Shown here: positions 1-6,211 of the stretch, in pieces | Numbering within the stretch: the first letter of the stretch is position 1 | How the letters are laid out: each line of letters opens with the position of its first letter | DNA from: Tissierellia bacterium | GTDB lineage: Bacteria; Bacillota; Clostridia; Tissierellales; Tepidimicrobiaceae | Length of the DNA: 8,172 nt | Assembly (NCBI GenBank): GCA_012798935.1 | Contig: JAAZMG010000033.1 | Coordinates: 1-8,172 of the forward strand | Direction of reading: 5' to 3' | Translations under genes and position numbers: made by a program | The notes under the pieces: generated by a model | What the model saw: the letters and a program-made list of their open reading frames with translations, nothing else | The model's database searches: none | Told to the model about the DNA's origin: nothing

Positions 1-524
1 CCTTCATTTAGAGCAATATCTGCCATCAAAAGATCAGATTTTGAAACAGTTCCAAGGTCAAATTTTTTCTTTATAATATCCCTATTTCTTTGAATGTTTT
101 CTAGATTGCTATTAGTTACTTTAAGATAGTCTTCAGATTGAAGCACTCCATAATAGGCACGGGTCACATTATATTTTATATCTTCTATTATGTAATCTTT
201 TTTTAGTTTTTCTTCCTCAAGAGCAAATTCTGCCTTTTTAGATAACATATTAGCGTCTAATTGAAAACCTTCAACTGTTCCAATAGAAAAATCACTTTTT
301 TTATATTTTTTTTCTTGATATCTTGCCTCACTTAGTTCTACCTTTTTTGCTTCAATTTCTAAATCGTTAATTTTAAGTTGGGAAGAGTTTTTTATTCCCT
401 CCTCTATTGCTTTTTCTAAAGATAAGCTTTTGATACCCTCTGTTGATATATTATCTCCATAGGAAATCAATGGAGTTGTTATCATTATGGATATTAATAG
501 GATACCTGCAAATATTCTTTTCAT
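1..524 (-). CDS. TolC-family outer membrane efflux protein, N-terminal part (runs off left edge)
   Basis: This is the first 174 codons of a TolC-family (outer membrane efflux protein) gene; the rest lies beyond position 1. The protein starts MKRIFAGILLISIMITTPLI, a Sec signal peptide of about 22 residues with a likely cleavage after Ser-Tyr-Gly. The mature part opens with SLSLEKAIEEGIKNSSQLK, the usual TolC entry motif (LTLEEAIxxALxNN in many members), followed by long charged helices (about residues 50-150) and a KKKFDLGTVSKSDLLMADIAL stretch that matches the family's 'G.vs..dll.A...l' helix. The start is supported by AAGGAAGTGG about 6 bases upstream of the ATG. It lies 29 bases after the RND pump gene, so it is probably the third gene of the efflux operon and supplies the exit duct. 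In a single-membrane cell its role would be unclear; family members do occur in Clostridia. Family assignment is confident, function inferred. Confidence 0.88.
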   Translation of the reverse strand, partial: MKRIFAGILLISIMITTPLISYGDNISTEGIKSLSLEKAIEEGIKNSSQLKINDLEIEAKKVELSEARYQEKKYKKSDFSIGTVEGFQLDANMLSKKAEFALEEEKLKKDYIIEDIKYNVTRAYYGVLQSEDYLKVTNSNLENIQRNRDIIKKKFDLGTVSKSDLLMADIALNE

Positions 525-553
525 ACTATACCACTTCCTTCATTTTGTTATTT

Positions 554-3500
554 TTAGGAGCCTAATACTTGTTTTCTTAATTTTTCATGCAATCTCTCAA
601 AGGTTACATAGATAAGAGGTATAACGATCATAGTTAAGAATGTAGCTGCTAGCATGCCACCAATTACAGTTATTGCCAAAGGTGAAAATCGCTCCGAACC
701 CAAAGCCAGCTGCAAAGCTAAAGGTAACATCCCAACTATATCAGAAAATGCTGTCATCATAATAGGTCTAAACCTTGCCGTTATAGCTACTATGGCAGAT
801 TCTTCTACGGCCACACCTTTAGCTCTATTAGATATCATATGGTCTATTAAAAGTATAGCATTGTTTACAACAGTACCTGCTAATAAAATAAATCCTAAAA
901 GTACAGGCATTGAAATATAAGTATTTGATATTGCTAATGCTGGTGCAACCCCTATAATCACAAGAGGTATAGATGCCATAATAGTTATAGGATGTATAAA
1001 GGATTTAAACTGGGGCACTAATAAAAGATATACAAATATAATGGCCAAAGCTACTAAGAATATCATATCTTTCATTGAATCAGCCAAGGTTTCCTGTTCT
1101 CCAGTCAGACCCATACTATAACCAGTTGGCAATGGATAGCCTTCCATTATTGCATTTATATCTTTAACGATATGACTAAATGCTCTATCATAGGTATATC
1201 CTAAAATATTAATAGTATATTTAAGATTTTCTTTCGTTATAATATTCGATCTTTCTATTACATCTATTGATACGATTTCTCTAAGGGGCACTTTAACACC
1301 AAGGGGAGATTCTACGTACACATCTAATAAATTATCTAATGATTCTACATATTTATCCATATACTTTACAGAGATATCAATATTTTTAGATTCGCCTACG
1401 TTCATAGTTGTATTTTGAATACCTTCTATTGCACTATATATCTGTCTAGAAATATTTATATTATTTAATCCTAATTCCTGAATCCTTTTATCATCAGTCA
1501 TAATGTTTAGTTGAATATTATCTATATCAAAGCTTTTATATATATTTGTAGTACCCTCTATTGTTTTTATCTTTTCTTCCAAATCTAATGCAATATGGTA
1601 TAAAACTTCCTGATCATCTCCACTTATTTTTATATCTATAGGAGCTGATGAACTCCCTACTGCTGTTCCTCCTTGTTCTTTAACAACAAATCTTTTAATA
1701 TCTGGAATTGTGTCTATTTCTTTTCTTAATCTTTCTTGAAATTCCCATATAGTTTCCTTTCTCTCTTTTCTTGTATTTAGATTTATTGTAATAACTCCTT
1801 GATTTGCACCCATTATTCCAAAATCTCCAAGCTGATTACTTCCGTGTTCATATCCTATTTGGGTACTATAATTTACTACATTTTTCTCCTTATCTAGTAA
1901 TTTTTCAATTAAGTGGATAGTTCCTCTAGTGTCTTCTACTGTAGTACCTGGCTCCATTTCTATTGATACATAGGTCACACCACTATCAAATTTTGGCAAC
2001 ATCTCTACCCCTTTATTCGCTAAAAATCCTGCACTCATAGCCATTAATATAATTATAATTATATAGGTTTTTGCCTTATTTATCAAAACTATTTTTAAAA
2101 GTTTCGTATATATTTTTAATAACTTTTCCATCATCCTATTAAAAGGAAGGGCTACTACATTTATTATCCTTTCTAATCTAATAGCTTGAATTTTATTAAA
2201 CATTACCGTTAATAAAGGTATAATAGTAAGAGCTACCACTACTGATGAACCAATCGCAAAAATTAATGTCATAGATAGGGGTCTAAACATCTCCCCAACA
2301 AAACCTTTAATAAATATAAGGGGTACTAGTACTATCAATGTCGTTGTTGCTCCAGCTAAACTAGGCATAGATATTTCATTAATAGCATCTATAGTTGCTG
2401 TTACAATATCTTTACCATATTGATTATAATGGGTTATTATATTCTCTACTGATACGATTGCGCCATCTACCACGAAGCCTATGCTAAGAATCAATGCTGA
2501 GAGGGTAACCATATCTAAAGACATATCAAAAATTCTCATCAGTGTTAATGTACTTAAAAACACTATAGGCATAGATAGGGAAACAACCAAAGATTGATTA
2601 ACCTTAGTTATAAATAGAGACATAAGAATTGCAGTTAAAAGTATAGACATCAATACACTGCTACTCATATTATCTACCATCTGCCTAGTAAATATAGAAT
2701 CATCTTGAGCTATTTGAAATTCTATAAAAGGATACATTCGTTGTAACTCATCTAATTTTTGTTTCACATTGTTAATAACCTCTACAGTATTGCTATCACT
2801 TCGTTTTGTTACAAGCATAGCAATAGCTTCCTTCCCATTAAAACCATAGGAGCTTTCCAGTTTTTTAATAGATAAATCAATATCTGCAATATCCTGTAAA
2901 TATACAAAATTACCATCTTTCAATGGAATAGTTAATTTTTTAATATCATCTATTGTCTGAAAACTTTCCTCTATCCTAATTAGCATATCTTTATTATCAT
3001 GTAATATTTTCCCTCCAGGTGCTTTAATATTATCCTGTGCTATAGCATTGGAAACCTGCTCTAGGGAAAGTCCATAGGCTATTAACTCATTTTTATCTAT
3101 TTTAATTTGAATTTCATTATTATATCCACCAAACAATTCTACTGAAGCAACTCCATCTACTAATTCCATATCATAGGATATTTTATCTTCAGCCAATTGC
3201 CTAATATTTTGCATATTTAGGGATTTACTGTTAAGACTTATTGTCATAATTGGCTTATCCGATGTACTAAACTTTAAAACTCTCGGTTCCATTATATTTT
3301 GTGGTAAGTCTTGCCTAATTCTACTGATAGCATTTTGAATGTCGATAGTTGCTTCATCTATATTCATTTTATAATCAAATTCTAATTGTATAGTAGCTAT
3401 ATTGTCCTGACTAGTAGATTTTACATTCTTTATTCCTTCTAGCTTCCCAAATTCTTCTTCCATAGGTTCTACTACATCCGTAACTACATCTTGAGCTGAA

Positions 3501-3661
3501 GTTCCTGGATATTGCGTAATAACAGTTGCCATTGGTGGATTGGTATCAGGTGCCAATTCTGTTTTCATAGTACCTCTGCCATAAATTCCAAATATTATAA
3601 TAGCAATTAAAGAAGATAAAATAAAATATTTATTTTTTATTGAAAATTTTCCAATACTCAT
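554..3661 (-). CDS. RND-family efflux pump, HAE1/AcrB/SwrC-like permease
   Basis: A complete 1035-residue inner-membrane RND transporter, the normal length for the AcrB/MexB/SwrC group. It should export substrates using proton motive force; drugs, lipids or peptides are known for relatives, and the substrate here is unknown. The layout is a TM1 near residues 12-28, a first porter domain with APDTNPPMATVITQYPG (37-53), TM2-6 at about 335-490, a second-half TM near 533-547, a second porter domain with MEPGTTVEDT (569-578), and TM8-12 at about 866-1020. Signatures seen are VVDGAIVSVENI (397-408) in TM4, GTVVNNAILLIDHM (929-942) in TM10 and ARFRPIMMTA (962-971). Of the AcrB Asp-Asp proton pair only Asp399 is kept (second position Gly400), and the TM10 Lys is replaced by Asn. 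The ATG overlaps the adaptor gene's TGA (ATGA), with AAGGGGT about 9 bases upstream. Family call is very secure. Confidence 0.96.
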   Translation of the reverse strand: MSIGKFSIKNKYFILSSLIAIIIFGIYGRGTMKTELAPDTNPPMATVITQYPGTSAQDVVTDVVEPMEEEFGKLEGIKNVKSTSQDNIATIQLEFDYKMNIDEATIDIQNAISRIRQDLPQNIMEPRVLKFSTSDKPIMTISLNSKSLNMQNIRQLAEDKISYDMELVDGVASVELFGGYNNEIQIKIDKNELIAYGLSLEQVSNAIAQDNIKAPGGKILHDNKDMLIRIEESFQTIDDIKKLTIPLKDGNFVYLQDIADIDLSIKKLESSYGFNGKEAIAMLVTKRSDSNTVEVINNVKQKLDELQRMYPFIEFQIAQDDSIFTRQMVDNMSSSVLMSILLTAILMSLFITKVNQSLVVSLSMPIVFLSTLTLMRIFDMSLDMVTLSALILSIGFVVDGAIVSVENIITHYNQYGKDIVTATIDAINEISMPSLAGATTTLIVLVPLIFIKGFVGEMFRPLSMTLIFAIGSSVVVALTIIPLLTVMFNKIQAIRLERIINVVALPFNRMMEKLLKIYTKLLKIVLINKAKTYIIIIILMAMSAGFLANKGVEMLPKFDSGVTYVSIEMEPGTTVEDTRGTIHLIEKLLDKEKNVVNYSTQIGYEHGSNQLGDFGIMGANQGVITINLNTRKERKETIWEFQERLRKEIDTIPDIKRFVVKEQGGTAVGSSSAPIDIKISGDDQEVLYHIALDLEEKIKTIEGTTNIYKSFDIDNIQLNIMTDDKRIQELGLNNINISRQIYSAIEGIQNTTMNVGESKNIDISVKYMDKYVESLDNLLDVYVESPLGVKVPLREIVSIDVIERSNIITKENLKYTINILGYTYDRAFSHIVKDINAIMEGYPLPTGYSMGLTGEQETLADSMKDMIFLVALAIIFVYLLLVPQFKSFIHPITIMASIPLVIIGVAPALAISNTYISMPVLLGFILLAGTVVNNAILLIDHMISNRAKGVAVEESAIVAITARFRPIMMTAFSDIVGMLPLALQLALGSERFSPLAITVIGGMLAATFLTMIVIPLIYVTFERLHEKLRKQVLGS

Positions 3662-4929
3662 TTTTTGTCTACCCCTTGAAATATATATACTTTAGCACCA
3701 TCGTACAGCTTTGTTAAGTTTTTACAAGCTATTTTTTCCCCTTCTTTTATACCTTCTAGAACCTGCGTTTTATTTTCAACTACCAATCCAGTCTTTATTT
3801 CCCTTTCATAAACATAGTTATCTTCTAAAACATAAACAATCTGTCTATTTTCTAAATCCTTTATAAAAGCTGTTTCTATTACCAACCCTTCATCCATTTC
3901 ATCTACTATAAATTCTGTCTGTACACCAGTTCCTATTACCATATCCTTATTAACATCTTTGGCAGTAAATGAAACCTTCACTTCACCTATTCTAGTAACA
4001 GGATTTACGTCGGGCATTATATTCGTAACTTTAGCTTCAATAGCATTATCTTGTCCCGTTATATAAACTATTACTTTTGTACCAATATTAATCTTAGATA
4101 GATCTTTCTCACTTACTTGCACCCTTACAACATAGTTTTCTATTCCATCGATTACTGCAAAAGGTCTACCTGCTATAGCCAAATCTCCAGTACTATAATC
4201 TATCATCCTTATACGTCCATCCATAGGAGCTTGAATCGTTGTATCCTCTAAACTTAAGCTTAATTCTTCCACCATAGTATATAATTCTTTTAATTGCATT
4301 GACGCCATATCCTTTTCATGGGTCAATTTATTATATGTATTTTGAGACATAGCTTTCAATTCTTCTAGTTGATTTTGCACTGTATTCCTTTCGTGTTCAA
4401 TTTTGTCATAAGAACTTTGTGGAATAGCTCCATATTCATATAAAGTTTTATATTTTTCAGCTTCATTTTTTAAATAATTAAAGTTTTCTTCTACTGTTTC
4501 CACTTTTTTTGCTGAAGGGTTGCTTTCATAATAATTCTCCACTTCTTTACTTAGATAAGCATAGCTTGTTTCTAATGTTTCAATTTTTTGCAATGCAGTA
4601 TTAAGTTTAGCTATAAATTGACTATCATCAAGCCTAGCTATAATATCTCCTTCTTTTACCATATCTCCTTCTTTAAAAACTAATTCATTTATCTCAGATG
4701 TTATTTTAGGTGACAATACAACTGAATTCTCAGATTCAATTGTCCCTAAATAACTTATTTTTTCAATAAGTTTAGATAGCTTTACCTCCTCTATTTCTGT
4801 AGGAATACCCAAATCACTATTAGAAACTTTCAAACCTCTTTTATTTTTCCCTATGTTTTTAATTAACCCAACAATAATAACAAATACCAATGCTATTATT
4901 ATTAAATAAAAAACTTTCTTTTTTTTCAT
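3658..4929 (-). CDS. RND efflux periplasmic adaptor (membrane fusion protein, HlyD/AcrA type)
   Basis: Adaptor subunit that joins the RND pump to an exit duct. From the ATG it is 423 residues. In order: a lysine-rich start and one hydrophobic anchor (about residues 6-23, FYLIIIALVFVIIVGLI); a split lipoyl/biotinyl domain (about 60-105, with VFKEGDMVKEGDIIARLD); a long alpha-hairpin/coiled coil (about 108-228); the second lipoyl half with TTIQAPMDGRI (about 230-240); then a beta-barrel and membrane-proximal domain (about 265-420). There is no lipobox Cys at the N-terminus, so anchoring is by the TM helix. A GTG at 4939-4941 is in frame four codons upstream, but it is itself the end of GAGAGGTG, a good Shine-Dalgarno sequence 9 bases before the ATG, so the ATG is preferred. 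First gene of the operon; overlaps the pump gene by 4 bases. A promoter is seen about 90 bases upstream. Confidence 0.94.
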   Translation of the reverse strand: MKKKKVFYLIIIALVFVIIVGLIKNIGKNKRGLKVSNSDLGIPTEIEEVKLSKLIEKISYLGTIESENSVVLSPKITSEINELVFKEGDMVKEGDIIARLDDSQFIAKLNTALQKIETLETSYAYLSKEVENYYESNPSAKKVETVEENFNYLKNEAEKYKTLYEYGAIPQSSYDKIEHERNTVQNQLEELKAMSQNTYNKLTHEKDMASMQLKELYTMVEELSLSLEDTTIQAPMDGRIRMIDYSTGDLAIAGRPFAVIDGIENYVVRVQVSEKDLSKINIGTKVIVYITGQDNAIEAKVTNIMPDVNPVTRIGEVKVSFTAKDVNKDMVIGTGVQTEFIVDEMDEGLVIETAFIKDLENRQIVYVLEDNYVYEREIKTGLVVENKTQVLEGIKEGEKIACKNLTKLYDGAKVYIFQGVDKK

Positions 4930-4938
4930 ATATTTTAA

Positions 4939-4946
4939 CACCTCTC
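4939..4946 (-). promoter_or_regulatory. Ribosome-binding site deciding the adaptor start
   Basis: On the minus strand GAGAGGTG lies 9 bases before the ATG at 4927-4929. Its last three bases form an in-frame GTG that would give a protein four residues longer, but that GTG has no Shine-Dalgarno sequence at a workable distance of its own. This favours the ATG. Confidence 0.65.
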
Positions 4947-4998
4947 TTTACATTTTTATTATTGTCTGGTATATCCTTTCTATATTTACTATTCTTCT

Positions 4999-5026
4999 TT
5001 TAAGTTTACATTTCTTATAGTATAAT
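4999..5026 (+). promoter_or_regulatory. Possible promoter of the Crp/Fnr regulator gene
   Basis: A perfect -10 hexamer TATAAT stands at 5021-5026, overlapping the minus-strand -10 box of the efflux promoter. The -35 region is poor: TTTAAG at 4999-5004 with a 16-base spacer. An alternative pairing is TTTACA (5005-5010), 17 bases, AATCAT (5028-5033). Either gives a start site near 5033-5040, upstream of the palindrome. A plus-strand promoter is needed here, but which hexamers are used is uncertain. Confidence 0.35.
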
Positions 5027-5047
5027 TAATCATAAGATGACTATCAA
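5019..5047 (-). promoter_or_regulatory. Sigma-A-type promoter of the efflux operon
   Basis: On the minus strand TTGATA (5042-5047, five of six bases of TTGACA) is separated by exactly 17 bases from TATACT (5019-5024, five of six bases of TATAAT). Transcription would start near 5012, giving a leader of about 83 bases before the adaptor ATG. It is the best promoter match in the divergent intergenic region. The palindrome at 5048-5061 directly abuts its -35 box. Confidence 0.7.
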
Positions 5048-5061
5048 GTAACCGATGTTAC
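5048..5061. promoter_or_regulatory. Candidate Crp/Fnr-type operator (GTAAC-N4-GTTAC)
   Basis: A perfect 5-4-5 inverted repeat, GTAAC CGAT GTTAC, the architecture of Crp/Fnr-family sites (FNR: TTGAT-N4-ATCAA). It also matches 9 of the 12 defined bases of the Listeria PrfA box TTAACA-N2-TGTTAA. Its centre (5054.5) is about 42 bases upstream of the predicted efflux start site, the class II activator position. On the plus strand it lies between the likely regulator promoter and the regulator's ribosome-binding site, where bound protein could block transcription. Binding by the adjacent regulator is inferred from position and symmetry only. Confidence 0.5.
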
Positions 5062-5086
5062 CAAAATTAGAAAAGGGGAAATTTTT

Positions 5087-5761
5087 ATGAATTTTAGAGA
5101 TTATTTATCTACTATTAAGAAAAATAGTTTGTTTAAAAACTTTCCTGAAGAACAGTTAATCAGATTATTTACTATAAATAATCATAAGATAGGAGTATAT
5201 CAAAAAGATAGTATTATCTATAATCAAAATCAAACATGTAATACTCTTGATATCATTCTCAAGGGAACAGTATCAGTACAACGGATTGATGAAAAAGGCA
5301 ATGTGCTAACTGTCTCTGAATTTAATGAAAAGGAAAGCTTGGGAGGTAATTTAATCTTTGCTAATAAAAACATTTATCCAATGACAGTAGTAGCTAAAAT
5401 AAATGCTAAAATTTTACATATGAAAAAAGATTTAGTTTTAGAGCTTTGTAAATCTAACAATAATTTTCAAAAACAATTTATAACATCCATATCAAATAAA
5501 ACCACTATTATTAGCGATAAATTAAAATCTGTTAAGATGAAAACTATAAGACAAAATATTATAGAATTTTTAATCTCGGAAAACTATAACCAGAAAACAT
5601 TGAAGGTTAATTTGAATATGACTAAAAAGGAGTGGGCTGAAAAATTAGGTGTACAAAGGCCTTCGCTTTCAAGAGAGTTGATGAAAATGAAAAAAGAAGG
5701 TCTAATAGATTATGATAAAGACTCTATTTTAATTAAAGATATAAATTTTTTTAAAAATTAA
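5087..5761 (+). CDS. Crp/Fnr-family transcriptional regulator
   Basis: A 224-residue cytoplasmic DNA-binding regulator of normal family length. Residues about 15-125 form the cyclic-nucleotide-binding-type beta-roll (SLFKNFPEEQLIRL; DIILKGTVSVQRIDEKGN; ESLGGNLIF), followed by a dimerisation helix (about 125-155) and a C-terminal winged helix-turn-helix (about 175-220) in which MTKKEWAEKLGVQRPSLSREL supplies the HTH; the recognition helix is about 190-201. Aligned to E. coli CRP, the cAMP-binding Glu, Arg and Ser correspond to Gly87, Tyr97 and Pro98, so cAMP is unlikely to be the ligand. The only Cys residues are 51 and 121, with no FNR-type iron-sulfur cluster. The start has AAGGGG 8 bases upstream. 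It is divergent from the efflux operon, and the palindrome between them makes it the likely regulator of that operon. Its effector is unknown. Confidence 0.92.
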   Translation: MNFRDYLSTIKKNSLFKNFPEEQLIRLFTINNHKIGVYQKDSIIYNQNQTCNTLDIILKGTVSVQRIDEKGNVLTVSEFNEKESLGGNLIFANKNIYPMTVVAKINAKILHMKKDLVLELCKSNNNFQKQFITSISNKTTIISDKLKSVKMKTIRQNIIEFLISENYNQKTLKVNLNMTKKEWAEKLGVQRPSLSRELMKMKKEGLIDYDKDSILIKDINFFKN

Positions 5762-5775
5762 CAAATCAAAATCTT

Positions 5776-5802
5776 TCTAATATATTTAAAAAATATATTA
5801 GA
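5776..5802. repeat. AT-rich inverted repeat after the regulator gene
   Basis: TCTAATATATT (5776-5786) and AATATATTAGA (5792-5802) are perfect inverted copies around the 5-base centre TAAAA. It lies 14 bases after the regulator's stop codon and could fold as a hairpin. There is no T-run behind it on the plus strand and the stem is almost all A-T, so it is at best a weak terminator. It could also be an mRNA-end stabiliser or a protein-binding site. Confidence 0.4.
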
Positions 5803-5837
5803 GTAATAGGTAAATACTATTTTATTTGCTAAAGAAA

Positions 5838-5849
5838 TTACATATGTAA
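5838..5849. repeat. 12-base palindrome TTACATATGTAA
   Basis: A perfect 12-base palindrome just upstream of the Shine-Dalgarno sequence of the DUF1294 gene. It may be a regulator-binding site, but short AT-rich palindromes arise easily by chance in DNA of this composition. It does not match the GTAAC-N4-GTTAC site upstream of the regulator. Confidence 0.25.
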
Positions 5850-5857
5850 ATATTTTT

Positions 5858-5864
5858 AAGGGGG
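5858..5864 (+). promoter_or_regulatory. Strong Shine-Dalgarno sequence without a standard start codon
   Basis: AAGGGGG is a strong ribosome-binding site, but no ATG, GTG or TTG in any frame follows within the next 20 bases. The in-frame codons at normal spacing for the DUF1294 reading frame are ATA at 5873 (8 bases away), ATA at 5879 and ATT at 5882. The first standard start in that frame is TTG at 5915, 50 bases downstream. Confidence 0.55.
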
Positions 5865-5914
5865 TAATACATATAAATATAATTTCTAACCTTAATAATA
5901 AAGAAATAGTCCTT

Positions 5915-6172
5915 TTGGTATATTTAATCATTATAAATATTATATCCGTTGTGTTCTTTGGGATTGATAAAATGAAAGCTGAGAAAAAACGATGGAGAAT
6001 ATCTGAAAACACTCTTATTATATTAGGACTTCTAGGTGGGTCTACAGGTATTCTAATTGGAATGGTAATGTTTAAGCATAAACTTAGTAAAAAAAAGTTT
6101 TATATAGGAATACCTTTGATACTTATATTAAACAAAATTTTAGAATTGACTATATTAAACTATATTAATTAA
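5915..6172 (+). CDS. DUF1294 family small membrane protein
   Basis: A short integral membrane protein of the DUF1294 family; no molecular function is established for the family. From the TTG start it has 85 residues: a first hydrophobic helix (VYLIIINIISVVFF), then the family signature GIDKMKAEKKRWRISENTL, a second hydrophobic segment with GLLGGSTGILIGMVMFKHK, and a third (FYIGIPLILILNKILELTIL). The Asp-Lys, Trp-Arg-Ile, Gly-Gly and Phe-x-His-Lys positions are those conserved in the family, and the length fits (usually about 85-95). The start is uncertain: the frame stays open upstream, and a strong Shine-Dalgarno at 5858-5864 points to a non-standard start near 5873 (99 residues) rather than the TTG, which has only a weak AAAGAAATAG upstream. 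It probably shares the regulator's transcript (no clear promoter seen) and converges on trpS. Confidence 0.8.
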   Translation: MVYLIIINIISVVFFGIDKMKAEKKRWRISENTLIILGLLGGSTGILIGMVMFKHKLSKKKFYIGIPLILILNKILELTILNYIN

Positions 6173-6208
6173 AAAAAGACTAGGAGCAAACCCACAGGTT
6201 TGCCCCTA
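6171..6208 (-). terminator. Intrinsic terminator of trpS, repeat-like
   Basis: On the minus strand, TAGGGGCAAACC (6197-6208) and GGTTTGCTCCTA (6181-6192) form a 12-base-pair stem with one G-U pair and a 4-base loop, followed after GTC by seven T's (6171-6177). It begins three bases after the trpS stop. On the plus strand the stem has an A-C mismatch and no T-run, so it favours the trpS direction. The T-run overlaps the stop codon of the convergent DUF1294 gene. The TAGGGGCAAACCTGTGGG core resembles a palindromic repeat I recall as dispersed in many clostridial genomes. Confidence 0.85.
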
Positions 6209-6211
6209 CAA

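Noticed and set aside
654..920. Plus-strand 88-codon open frame
   Set aside because: It lies wholly inside the RND pump gene on the opposite strand, has no ribosome-binding site and encodes no recognisable protein.
4939..4941. GTG as the adaptor start
   Set aside because: The GTG is part of the Shine-Dalgarno sequence GAGAGGTG that is correctly spaced for the ATG at 4927-4929.
4947..5013. Nine-base direct repeat TTTACATTT at 4947-4955 and 5005-5013
   Set aside because: Low-complexity AT-rich sequence; no third copy or symmetrical spacing, so chance is likely.
5005..5026. TTTACA paired with TATAAT as the regulator promoter
   Set aside because: The spacer would be only 10 bases, far below the 16-18 needed by sigma-A promoters.
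5758..6012. Minus-strand 84-codon open frame
   Set aside because: It is antisense to the DUF1294 gene and intergenic DNA; its hydrophobic residues mirror the AT-rich codons of the real gene.
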